From contig URBN01000022.1 of NCBI GenBank assembly GCA_900546145.1, forward strand, positions 1 to 33,594: a stretch of 33,594 nucleotides of DNA, read 5' to 3'. Shown in pieces: positions 15,145 to 22,878 of the stretch (its first letter is position 1; every line of letters begins with the position of its first letter). The translations under genes were made by a program, and so were the position numbers. This DNA is from an uncultured Desulfovibrio sp. (GTDB lineage Bacteria > Desulfobacterota > Desulfovibrionia > Desulfovibrionales > Desulfovibrionaceae). The notes under the pieces were generated by a model. It made no database searches, was not told the origin of the DNA, and saw nothing but the letters and a program-made list of their open reading frames with translations.

Positions 15145-15885
15145 TCATCCCCACAGTGTCATCAGGCCGCGGATGAGGCACGACAACGCGCCGAAGACGA
15201 TGATGATTTTCAGGATTATCTGAAAAACCTCAGGCTTCATACGCCTCACAAGCGGATATGAGACAAGCGTGCCCAGAAGAGATGCGGGGACGCCGCATAT
15301 GGCGTAATGCAGCACCTCAGGAGTGTAGAGGCCGGAGTACCACTGCATGCCGCAGGTAACCAGCGAACGGCAAAAGTAAAAAACGCCCAGCGTCGCCAGG
15401 AGAGGACGCTGCCGCCATCCCACATACAGTGCGTAGGCGGCGACAGGGGGACCGTCAACAGAAATGGATGTGCCAAGAAAACCGGCTGCTCCGCCGGCAA
15501 AGGTTCCCAGTCCCCAGGATTCCCGTCCGCTTTTCAGGCTGCCGAACTGCTGCCAGGCCATGAAGAAGAGAAGCATGACACCGACCATAATTTCAAGGAC
15601 CCAGGCCGGAACGAAACAAAGCACATAAAGGCCTGCTGCGACTCCCGGAACGATCCCCAGGAAAAGGGGGAACAGCGAATGCCAGCGGCAGAAGCGCAGA
15701 TGCAGCAGAACGAGGAGAAGGCTCGTGAAAGGCGCGATAATGCAGGTGATGAGAATATCCGTCTTGATGGGCACAAAGAAGGAAATGACAGGGACGGCCA
15801 TCATGGCCGGTCCCAGTCCGCAGATGCCTCCCACCACAGCCGCAAAAAACCACATCACTGCGACAACAATCTGTGCCGTGTCCAT
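15145..15885 (-). CDS. TSUP-family (TauE/SafE) anion permease, copy 1
   Basis: The 246-residue membrane protein has about 8 helices and the two internal repeats of the TSUP family. The first repeat begins GGICGLGPAMMAVPVISFF (near residue 19); the second contains GGAAGFLGTSISVDGPPVAAYAL (near 131). TSUP proteins export or import small sulfur-containing or organic anions such as sulfite, sulfoacetate or taurine breakdown products. It is transcribed away from the HD-domain gene and is only about 30% like the second TSUP gene at 17133 by eye, so they are not recent duplicates. The substrate is unknown. Confidence 0.88.
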   Translation of the reverse strand: MDTAQIVVAVMWFFAAVVGGICGLGPAMMAVPVISFFVPIKTDILITCIIAPFTSLLLVLLHLRFCRWHSLFPLFLGIVPGVAAGLYVLCFVPAWVLEIMVGVMLLFFMAWQQFGSLKSGRESWGLGTFAGGAAGFLGTSISVDGPPVAAYALYVGWRQRPLLATLGVFYFCRSLVTCGMQWYSGLYTPEVLHYAICGVPASLLGTLVSYPLVRRMKPEVFQIILKIIIVFGALSCLIRGLMTLWG

Positions 15886-16032
15886 CCTTCCCTCCCGGAC
15901 AAAACCCCTGTTCGCCCTGCCTTCGGCAGGCCCCTATGGCTTTTGCGAAAAAAACAAAGTACTATTTTCTCAGCTTTCGGAACCGGAGGCAAGGTTTTCC
16001 GCCGCCCAGATATGACAGGTGCAGAGGCTTTC

Positions 16033-17073
16033 ATGAATAGCGAGCGCTATCTTTTTCGCAGAAATCTCATCGAATTTCTCTACCGGACCCGTCCGGAATT
16101 CACCAGACGACTGAAGGATACGCCCCAGCTTTTTAAGGGGCAGGAAAACCCTTTTCACATGGAAGACTCTGTGTGGACGCACACTATGATGGTGCTCCAG
16201 GCATCTCTTGATGATCCTGATTCCCGGATTCCGGATCACCTTTGCGCCCTGGTGCATGATTTCGGCAAGCCCTTCACAGCCTCCGTGAAGACGAGGCAGG
16301 ACGGGAAAAAACATATCTCCTTTCACGGTCATGGAGCCCGCGGCACACAGGCCGCCGTGGATTTTCTCCTGGAACTGAACGCATCACGGCAGACTGTGTC
16401 CCCTGAGGAAATTGCCGGTATAGCCTTCTGCGTCTCAAATCATATCGAATTCTATGGTCTCACGACCGCTCCTGACGCATTGATTTTCTGCAACAGGGAT
16501 CCCGTCCTTCTGGCACGCATGATCAGACTCTTCGAATACGACGTGGACGGCAGCATCATGGACTGCGGCATTCCGAGCTACGGGGCCAACAGAAAACTTA
16601 TCGCAGACTGCCATGAGATGCTCCGGACAGTAGAGACTCCGCGACAGGAAGAACTTCCGGAAAAACGGATCCATCTGCTCTGCGGCCTTCCACGGGATCA
16701 AAAAAAGGCCTTCGCCGGAAAAATTCCGGACTCGTATACCGTCAGCCTGGACTCTCTGTGTGGGATCGGAGAGGACTCGCAGCTGCCGGAGATGGAAGAC
16801 CAGCCGGAGATCCGAAAACAGGCCATCAGAGAGCTGCAACACGGGTCCGGACATTCCGTCCTGCTCCTGAGCGGGTATTTCCTCACAAGACATTCGCGCA
16901 GGAACATGCTTTCTCTGGTCAGGGAAAGTTTTCCCGATGTGCCCATCGTCTGTGACTATTTTCTCGGCCACACTCCGGAAAATCAGGAAGGCATGGCCGG
17001 CCTCTTCCAGAATCTTCCCTCAGGGCTGTACGAAACAGAGTTTTCCGGCATTTCCATCCGGGTTATCCCATAA
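16033..17073 (+). CDS. HD-domain phosphohydrolase fused to a degenerate kinase-like domain
   Basis: The 346-residue protein has an N-terminal HD domain (about 40-145) with H50, H75-D76 in VHDFGKP, H98/H100 and H137, a metal-binding set fit for phosphohydrolase activity as in the HD part of tRNA nucleotidyltransferases. From about residue 212 it resembles the polynucleotide-kinase/P-loop fold: KRIHLLCGLPRDQKKAF sits where a Walker A motif would be. But GxxxxGK[ST] has become G218-LPRD-Q223-K224-K225, so the glycine and the Ser/Thr are lost and ATP binding is doubtful. HD plus kinase fusions with an intact P-loop occur in phage and bacterial RNA-repair-like proteins. ATG 16033 has GAGG 5-9 bases upstream; ATG 16012 is in frame and also possible. 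Confidence 0.75.
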   Translation: MNSERYLFRRNLIEFLYRTRPEFTRRLKDTPQLFKGQENPFHMEDSVWTHTMMVLQASLDDPDSRIPDHLCALVHDFGKPFTASVKTRQDGKKHISFHGHGARGTQAAVDFLLELNASRQTVSPEEIAGIAFCVSNHIEFYGLTTAPDALIFCNRDPVLLARMIRLFEYDVDGSIMDCGIPSYGANRKLIADCHEMLRTVETPRQEELPEKRIHLLCGLPRDQKKAFAGKIPDSYTVSLDSLCGIGEDSQLPEMEDQPEIRKQAIRELQHGSGHSVLLLSGYFLTRHSRRNMLSLVRESFPDVPIVCDYFLGHTPENQEGMAGLFQNLPSGLYETEFSGISIRVIP

Positions 17074-17132
17074 GCCAGACAGAACAGAGGCGGAACCAGA
17101 CCAGCACTGAACGGAAGATCCAGAAAAACTAA

Positions 17133-17891
17133 TCAGAGAAGCTGCCTCCAGACGAGTGTTCCTAAAAGGAGGCACAGGGCGATATAGAGGAACACGCGCA
17201 CAGCACGGGCCCCCACTCTGACAGCCAGATGCGCTCCGCAGAGATTTCCCGCGATATTGGCCAGAGCGCAGGGGATGGCCAGTGCGTACAGCACAACACC
17301 GCCGGCTGCGAAGGAGCACAGCGCTCCCGCGTTGGACGCGAGGTTCATGACCTTGGTGGTGACCGAGGCCCGGACCAGTCCGAGCCCGAGCACAAGGTTC
17401 AGAGCGATAATCATGAAGCTTCCCGTCCCCGGGCCGAAAAACCCGTCATATATTCCTATGGGAAAACCAATCAGAAAGACTTTCAGCCCGAGCGCCTTCT
17501 TCTCCAGAGGCCGTTCCTTTTTCCCAAAACCCGTCATCAGGGAGATGGCAATGCCCATAGGAAGCATGAAGAGAAGCACTTTGCCGAGCAGGGCATTATC
17601 GAGGTACAGCGCCAGCCCCGAACCCGCCGCGCCTCCCAGAAAGGCCGACATAAATCCTACAGGAACAATGGATTTTTCTACCAGTCCGCTGCGCAGATAG
17701 GAAAAAAAGGCAGCCAGAGTGCCCAGTGTGGTCGAGAATTTGTTGGTTCCAAGGATCATATGCGGCGGAAGGCCGCAAAGGAGCAGCGCAGGAAGTGTAA
17801 TCAGCCCCCCGCCCCCGGCAATGGAATCAACGAAACCGGCAGCGAAGAAGACGGCCAGACCTATGGCTATGAGATCAAAGGTAACGTCCAT
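17133..17891 (-). CDS. TSUP-family permease, copy 2 (YfcA-like)
   Basis: The 252-residue membrane protein has about 8 helices and the TSUP signatures GFVDSIAGGGGLITLPALLL (near residue 20) and GIYDGFFGPGTGSFMIIAL (near 148). This is the YfcA-like subgroup, a different branch from the copy at 15145. It presumably moves a small organic or sulfur anion across the inner membrane. Its start lies 10 bases from the T-rich end of the terminator that follows the diaminopimelate dehydrogenase gene, and its ribosome-binding site is weak, so it may have its own promoter or depend on readthrough. Confidence 0.9.
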   Translation of the reverse strand: MDVTFDLIAIGLAVFFAAGFVDSIAGGGGLITLPALLLCGLPPHMILGTNKFSTTLGTLAAFFSYLRSGLVEKSIVPVGFMSAFLGGAAGSGLALYLDNALLGKVLLFMLPMGIAISLMTGFGKKERPLEKKALGLKVFLIGFPIGIYDGFFGPGTGSFMIIALNLVLGLGLVRASVTTKVMNLASNAGALCSFAAGGVVLYALAIPCALANIAGNLCGAHLAVRVGARAVRVFLYIALCLLLGTLVWRQLL

Positions 17892-17900
17892 GCTCAGTCT

Positions 17901-17946
17901 GAAGAAAAAAAGAAAACGCCGGTCTTCTTTCGCAGAGAACGGCGTT
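17901..17946 (-). terminator. Terminator after ddh
   Basis: On the minus strand AACGCCG/CGGCGTT (17940-17946 with 17915-17921) is followed by TTCTTTTTTTCTTC (17901-17914). It lies between ddh and the second TSUP gene. Confidence 0.7.
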
Positions 17947-17966
17947 CTTCAAAAGAACAGTCCAGC

Positions 17967-18899
17967 CTACACGAGGCGGGCGAGAAGCTCCATGCGTTCC
18001 CCGGGAAGCAGGTAGACCGGAGGAATATCGATAAGCGTGTAGCAGCCATATTGTTCGGCCTCGTTGAGGCGTACGGCCGCGCGGGCGCTGGCGACGAGAA
18101 TCTGTGCGGTCAGCGCAGGATTGTTGATGCGCATGTCGAATTTGATCTGCTGATTGGAGGACATACCCGAAGCACCGACGCGTTCCATAAGCACGCCGTG
18201 AGAGGCATCGGCCACCATAAACAGAGCCTGGCTGTCCGGAACGGCGGTTACGGTCAGCGGATCAGAGGCAAAATAGGGGTCAGCCTTCATGAACCTGGTG
18301 ACCTGCTCAACGGTATATCCGTCCTTTAGAACAACATAGACGTGACGGGCATGACGTCCGCCGCCAAGAGGAATGGTAATGGCCGTGGCATCGGCGACAC
18401 CCTCAATGGCGCGGGCAGCTACGGAATGTCCCATGGAACGGCCGCGCCCAAAGTTCGTGAAAGTGGTGCCTCTGGGCACCATAGCCTCGAAAAGAGCCCT
18501 CTGCACGGAATCCGTGCCGGGATCCCAGCCAGCCGCCGTAATGGCGACGGCATGCCCCTTGTGGGCTTCCTCCTCAAGGGAACCGACCACTTCCACGATG
18601 CGGGCATGGATATCAAAACTGTCGACAGTGCAGAAGCCGCGGGAGAGCAGTTCCTTGGCCGCAGCAGGAGAGAGGCGGGAAGGAAGGCCGAGGATGACAA
18701 CATCCGGATTTCCTGCATGTTCGAGCAGTTCGTCGAAGCTCGGAAAGTCCGGCACGCCGCGCAGGTCATAGGGCGTTGTGCCCACGGAAGTGGGGCGTCT
18801 AACAACACCGATACACTCGGCATCCGGCACCGTCTCCAACGCCCGGATAACGCTGCGGCCAATATTGCCGAGACCAAGAATGGCAGCCTTAAAAGACAT
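17967..18899 (-). CDS. ddh: meso-Diaminopimelate D-dehydrogenase
   Basis: The 310-residue enzyme reductively aminates tetrahydrodipicolinate to meso-diaminopimelate with NADPH and ammonia, in one step (EC 1.4.1.16). It supplies lysine and peptidoglycan precursor. An N-terminal NADP-binding Rossmann fold begins at residue 4 (ILGLGNIGRS). Substrate-site motifs of the family are visible: DSFDIHARIVE, AGWDPGTDS and FGRGRSMGHS. Length fits (about 300-325). The more common dehydrogenase variant reads GPGMSMGHS; here Pro-Gly has become Arg-Gly-Arg, a small deviation. GAGGG lies 8-12 bases before ATG 18899. A promoter with a good fit lies 96-124 bases upstream. Confidence 0.93.
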   Translation of the reverse strand: MSFKAAILGLGNIGRSVIRALETVPDAECIGVVRRPTSVGTTPYDLRGVPDFPSFDELLEHAGNPDVVILGLPSRLSPAAAKELLSRGFCTVDSFDIHARIVEVVGSLEEEAHKGHAVAITAAGWDPGTDSVQRALFEAMVPRGTTFTNFGRGRSMGHSVAARAIEGVADATAITIPLGGGRHARHVYVVLKDGYTVEQVTRFMKADPYFASDPLTVTAVPDSQALFMVADASHGVLMERVGASGMSSNQQIKFDMRINNPALTAQILVASARAAVRLNEAEQYGCYTLIDIPPVYLLPGERMELLARLV

Positions 18900-18994
18900 T
18901 AATTTTTCCCTCTTTTTAACGTGCTGGCACTGGTATCCCCATCTTCAGCAGAAGGAAGAGGAGAGAAAACCGATGCCGAAAATACCGTGTAGTT

Positions 18995-19023
18995 ATCATA
19001 TTCTGAAATATATTTCCGGACAA
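18995..19023 (-). promoter_or_regulatory. Sigma-70-type promoter for ddh
   Basis: On the minus strand TTGTCC (19018-19023) and TATGAT (18995-19000) are 17 bases apart, in an AT-rich patch 96 bases upstream of ddh and downstream of the CBS-ACT terminator. So ddh is likely transcribed on its own. Confidence 0.5.
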
Positions 19024-19040
19024 GTACCGGAAACAGCGGG

Positions 19041-19081
19041 AAAAGAAAAAGGGACGCCCTGCCTGTACGGCAGGACGTCCC
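19041..19081 (-). terminator. Rho-independent terminator after the CBS-ACT gene
   Basis: On the minus strand a 13-bp stem with one mismatch (19069-19081 with 19051-19063) is followed by a T-rich tract TTTTTCTTTT (19041-19050). It lies 24 bases past the stop of the CBS-ACT gene. Confidence 0.85.
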
Positions 19082-19104
19082 TCATGGAAGAAAAAAGAAC
19101 AGTG

Positions 19105-19821
19105 CTACTTTTCAGGATTGACGCCATCCGCGGCTGACGTGCCGTCAGCCTGCTTGATTTCATGCGTCACCTTATCGCGGGCCCAGTAGCGCATGGTGCC
19201 GCGTGCAGCGAGTTCCGCAATCATCTTGTCCTCGCTTTCTTTGCTCTTGCCATGACAGCGTATGGAGATAAGGCGGCTGCCGTTTTTGCGGATTTTCGAA
19301 AGGACGGCGATGATCCGGACATCATACTGTTTCAAGATATCAAGAAGAGCACGCAGCGTACCCGGCTTGTTCTCAACTTCGAACGACAGCATGATGCCTG
19401 GCTGATTGACACCAGTGATGGAAACGAGGCTTTTGAAAATATCCCACTCCGTCAGGATGCCGACCAGCACTTTGTTGTCGTCAATGACGGGAAGGCAGCT
19501 GACGCCCTTGTCGATCATGACCACGGCCGCGTCCTCAAGCGTATCATTGACGTTCACAGTATACGGATCGGGCGTCATGACTTCTTTGGCCTTCTTTTCC
19601 GAAAGAATATCCAGGGCTTCAAGAATTTCCACGCCGGTTGAATGAAGAGGCTGGAATTCCTTCATATCATTTTCGGAAAGAATTCCGAGAATATGCTTAT
19701 CCTTGTCCACGACAGGAAGGCGTCCGATTTTGAGTTCTTTGAGTATCGCCTTGCATTCAAGCAGACTTGTATCGGGTCTCACGGTACAGACGTCTTTGGC
19801 CATCCAGTGCCTAACGAGCAT
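19105..19821 (-). CDS. CBS-pair plus ACT domain protein (AcuB-like)
   Basis: The 238-residue cytoplasmic protein has two CBS domains (about residues 5-65 and 77-135) joined to an ACT domain (about 142-210, starting GIMLSFEVENKPGTLRALLDIL). CBS pairs usually bind adenine nucleotides or S-adenosylmethionine and ACT domains bind small ligands such as amino acids, so it is probably an allosteric sensor. AcuB-type proteins of this layout were linked to acetoin use in Bacillus, but the role here is unknown. AAAGGAGGAG precedes ATG 19821. It lies 86 bases after the SLC13 carrier gene with a hairpin between, suggesting partial co-transcription and a possible regulatory link. Confidence 0.9.
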   Translation of the reverse strand: MLVRHWMAKDVCTVRPDTSLLECKAILKELKIGRLPVVDKDKHILGILSENDMKEFQPLHSTGVEILEALDILSEKKAKEVMTPDPYTVNVNDTLEDAAVVMIDKGVSCLPVIDDNKVLVGILTEWDIFKSLVSITGVNQPGIMLSFEVENKPGTLRALLDILKQYDVRIIAVLSKIRKNGSRLISIRCHGKSKESEDKMIAELAARGTMRYWARDKVTHEIKQADGTSAADGVNPEK

Positions 19822-19876
19822 GGGCTCCTCCTTTCTCTTTTTCTGAATTCAGAATTTTCAGTGCGGTAAATCTTCC

Positions 19877-19900
19877 GGGGAGCGCCACGGAGCGCTCCCC
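19877..19900 (-). terminator. Hairpin between SLC13 carrier and CBS-ACT gene
   Basis: A 9-bp perfect stem GGGGAGCGC/GCGCTCCCC (19877-19885 with 19892-19900) starts 8 bases after the stop of the SLC13 gene. No T run follows on the minus strand, so it may stabilise the carrier message and allow readthrough. Confidence 0.5.
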
Positions 19901-19907
19901 ATCTCTG

Positions 19908-21365
19908 CTACGGATGGAAAGGCCAAATCATGGGGATGACCAGCCAGCTTATGAGCAGGGCAATGAGCTGCAGCGGCCAGCCGCACTTGGCATAGTCACT
20001 GAACTTATACCGGCCGGGACCAAGAACGATGGTGTTGGGCGGCGTGGCAATGGGGGTAAGGAAGCACGCAGAAGCGGAAATGGCGATACCCATGACGATG
20101 GGCAGCGGGGAAATACCCGTAGCCAGGGCAATGGGCATGGCCAGAGGAGCCATGAGTGCGGCCGTGGCCGTATTGGACATGAAGTTCGTGACAACGGCGG
20201 TCAGAGCGCAGCACACCAGCATGAGCATCCAGGGGTCGGAGACGTGGCTGACCACGGCGTGGGCAACAATGGCTGCAGCTCCGGACGAGGACATGGCCGC
20301 GGACATGGAGAGCATGCCTGCGAACAGGAAGATTGTCGTCCAGTCAACGCTGCGGAAAGCCTCGCGCATGGTCATACACCGTGTCATAACCATAAGGCAG
20401 GCGCCCAGCATGGCGGCCGGCGTGAGCGGCATAAGCTTGGTCACCATCATGACGACAACGAAAGCGAAGATGAGAATGGACAGCCACATCTTATTGGTGC
20501 GGCGGGCTTCCTTGGGCTGAGAAAGGAACTCGGCGCCGGGCTTGGCCTTGGGCAGGAGTCTGTAGCCGATGAGCATAAAGTACAGCATGCCCGCGACGAA
20601 AAGCGGAATACCAATGAGCGCGAATTCAAAGAATCCGAAAGGTTCAAGGCCGTTCTGGGCAAGCATGGAATTGATGATGCCGTTAGGCGGCGTACCAACC
20701 AGGGTGAGCGTGCCGCCCAGAGACGAGGCAAAGGCCACAGGCATGAGCATCTGGCTCGACGGAATCTTCGAGGCGATACACATGGCAAGAATCATGGGAA
20801 CTGCCACGGCCGTGGTACCGGTGTTTGACAGGACTCCGGAAAGGCCGCCGACAGCCAGCATGGAGAAAAAGAGCAGTTTCAGCTTGTTACCATGTGAGAG
20901 ACGCATGGCTGTTTCGCCTATCTTGTCGGCAAAGCCCGTGACGAACGTACCTTCGCCGAGGATGAACATGGCCATGAAAAGGACGACGGTCGGGTCACCA
21001 AAGAAACTGAAGGCTACCTTCGAGGAAATAACTTTGGTCATGCACAGAGCAATGGGCACCAGCATGGCCGTGATGGGCATGGGGATGGCTTCAGTAAAGA
21101 AGAGAATGGCTGATACGCCCAGGATGCCCAGCGTGATATACGCTTTGGTGGGATCCTCGGGCAATTTGACGGTCATTTTATTATCGGCGCAAAAAGAAGT
21201 ATCAGCGCCGGCAACCAGCAGTACTGCGGCCGCAACGGCAATGACGAGAAAAAGGTGATAGAACGTGGGGTTCCGACATATGCCAAAAACATGAGCGAGG
21301 AAGCTCCGGTCCCTGCTGCAGGGCCGCGCTGACATCTCCCGCGCTGAATTCCTCTTCAGAATCAT
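19908..21365 (-). CDS. SLC13/DASS-family sodium:anion symporter
   Basis: The 485-residue membrane protein belongs to the divalent anion:sodium symporters, which take up di- and tricarboxylates or sulfate. Both conserved sodium/substrate hairpin motifs are present: LSNTGTTAVAVP (SNT at 180-182) with TPPNG (225-229), and MSNTATAAL (SNT at 397-399) with ATPPNTIV near 434. About 11-12 helices follow an N-terminal charged region of 35 residues and a possible extra helix. AAGGGGAG lies 9-16 bases before ATG 21365. A promoter is visible about 115 bases upstream. Substrate is not decided by these motifs; succinate, malate, citrate, tartrate and sulfate are candidates. Confidence 0.92.
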   Translation of the reverse strand: MILKRNSAREMSARPCSRDRSFLAHVFGICRNPTFYHLFLVIAVAAAVLLVAGADTSFCADNKMTVKLPEDPTKAYITLGILGVSAILFFTEAIPMPITAMLVPIALCMTKVISSKVAFSFFGDPTVVLFMAMFILGEGTFVTGFADKIGETAMRLSHGNKLKLLFFSMLAVGGLSGVLSNTGTTAVAVPMILAMCIASKIPSSQMLMPVAFASSLGGTLTLVGTPPNGIINSMLAQNGLEPFGFFEFALIGIPLFVAGMLYFMLIGYRLLPKAKPGAEFLSQPKEARRTNKMWLSILIFAFVVVMMVTKLMPLTPAAMLGACLMVMTRCMTMREAFRSVDWTTIFLFAGMLSMSAAMSSSGAAAIVAHAVVSHVSDPWMLMLVCCALTAVVTNFMSNTATAALMAPLAMPIALATGISPLPIVMGIAISASACFLTPIATPPNTIVLGPGRYKFSDYAKCGWPLQLIALLISWLVIPMIWPFHP

Positions 21366-21480
21366 ACTTGAACTCCCCTTTTTCGTAAGATGCAGGACTG
21401 TCTCCCTCCCCGGCCCTCTGGATGGATGTCTCTGCTACATCCGGCCCGGGAAACAGTACTTCTGCTGACTATTACCGTCC

Positions 21481-21508
21481 TTTATACACCAGTCATACTT
21501 TTTGACAA
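21481..21508 (-). promoter_or_regulatory. Sigma-70-type promoter for the SLC13 gene
   Basis: On the minus strand TTGTCA (21503-21508) and TATAAA (21481-21486) are 16 bases apart, 115 bases upstream of the start codon. The leader in between would be about 105 bases. Confidence 0.6.
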
Positions 21509-21926
21509 TAAATTTTTAAATTTTTATGAACGCCGGCTTATTATTTTTTCTGAATCGTCGGCTGATACGTGAAAAATCTGTTTTTTACAGGATTCTTACA
21601 TCCGTTTTTAATTCACGCAATATATCTTGTGAAATATATTACATAGTATTTTCTTTCATTAGGAGGCACGAAAAAGAAAAATATACACATTTTCCTAATC
21701 TGAATAGATTGTTTGAACAAGGAAACAATTTTTACAGTCTGCCTTCCATCTCCCTTCTTTTTATTAAGTCACTGATTTTAAAACATATTTTGTAGTACCG
21801 ATCAGACTCTGCACTCTGTCGGCACTCAGTTCGTTTTCTCTTTTTTCTCAAAGCAGAGAGAGTTCGCCGCTCTGAAGCGAAATATTTGTGACTTTTCGCA
21901 CGCACTCTGTTTTGCCTGGATCTGAA
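21509..21926. other. AT-rich gene-free region upstream of the SLC13 promoter
   Basis: Bases 21509-21795 are strikingly AT-rich compared with the GC-rich flanks. No gene is supported: the longest plus-strand frame (21526-21795) has no ribosome-binding site and an unnatural composition. GCACTCTGT occurs twice (21811-21819 and 21902-21910). The region may hold regulator-binding sites for the SLC13 gene, or be foreign DNA that has decayed. Confidence 0.35.
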
Positions 21927-21978
21927 CAGAAAAGCCGCTTCCGGTTTTTCCATGGAAGGAAAAACCGGGAGCGGCTTT
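21924..21978 (-). terminator. Long terminator hairpin after sucD
   Basis: A 21-bp stem with one G-T pair (21931-21951 with 21958-21978) and a 6-base loop begins 24 bases after the sucD stop; the minus-strand continuation is TTTTCTG including the stem's last bases. It marks the end of the long tcu-icd-kor-suc block. Confidence 0.8.
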
Positions 21979-22002
21979 CTCAAAAGGAACCGGACTCCGG
22001 CG

Positions 22003-22878
22003 CTACCCGCGCAGAGCGCACGCCACCGTTTCGCCGAACCGGCCAAGTTCCCGTATAACAGTCACTCCGGCCTCCTCAAAGGCCCGGATTTTGTCTTCGC
22101 CGCGGCCGTGAGAGCCGCTGATAATAGCGCCGGCATGCCCCATACGTTTGCCCTTTGGAGCTGTCAGGCCGGCGATAAAGCCGAAGACAGGCTTTGGATA
22201 GGACGTCTCGCGGATATAGCGCGCGGCCATCTCCTCTCCATCTCCGCCAATTTCGCCAATCAGGCACACGGCTTCAGTCTGCGGATCGTCCCGGAACAGT
22301 TTCAGCATATCGGTAAAATACAGACCCGGTATAGGATCGCCTCCAATGCCCACACACGTGCTCTGTCCCAGCCCATGCTCTGTAAGCTGCCAGGTGGCCT
22401 CATAGGTCAGCGTGCCGGAGCGGGAAACAAGCCCCACCGGGCCGGGCTTGAAAATATAGGCCGGCATGATGCCGATTTTGCACTGTCCCGGAGTGATGAT
22501 GCCGGGGCAGTTGGGGCCTATGAGCTTTGTGCCGCGCTCCCGGAAGAACGCACGCACGCGGACCATATCCAGGACGGGGATATGTTCCGTGATGAGGATA
22601 ACAAGCTTTATGCCGGCTGCTGCGGCCTCGCAGGCCGAGTCGGCTGCGGCCATGGCCGGAACGAAAATAACGCTTGTGTCCGCTCCGGTCTCAGCGACCG
22701 CTTCAGCGCAGGAGTTGAAAACCGGAACGCCGAGAACGCTCTGGCCGCCCTTCCCTGGTGTCACTCCGGCCACTATTCTGGTGCCGTAGGCCATCATCTG
22801 TTCGGCATGGAACCGTCCTTCGCGGCCGGTCAGGCCCTGCACCAGAACGCGGTTCTCCCTGTTGACGAGAATGCTCAT
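22003..22878 (-). CDS. sucD: Succinyl-CoA synthetase alpha subunit
   Basis: The 291-residue subunit binds CoA and carries the phosphohistidine of succinyl-CoA synthetase, which interconverts succinyl-CoA and succinate with substrate-level phosphorylation. The catalytic histidine is H248 in RMGHAGAIISG. The CoA-binding Rossmann part starts VLVQGLTGREGRFHAEQM, and GPNCPGIITPGQCKIGIMP is the conserved middle segment. Length fits the family (about 290). Its start overlaps the sucC stop by 4 bases (ATGA). Confidence 0.96.
   Translation of the reverse strand: MSILVNRENRVLVQGLTGREGRFHAEQMMAYGTRIVAGVTPGKGGQSVLGVPVFNSCAEAVAETGADTSVIFVPAMAAADSACEAAAAGIKLVILITEHIPVLDMVRVRAFFRERGTKLIGPNCPGIITPGQCKIGIMPAYIFKPGPVGLVSRSGTLTYEATWQLTEHGLGQSTCVGIGGDPIPGLYFTDMLKLFRDDPQTEAVCLIGEIGGDGEEMAARYIRETSYPKPVFGFIAGLTAPKGKRMGHAGAIISGSHGRGEDKIRAFEEAGVTVIRELGRFGETVACALRG

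Noticed and set aside
21526..21795. Plus-strand frame of 89 codons in the AT-rich region
   Set aside because: No ribosome-binding site, unnatural composition and no similarity recognised.
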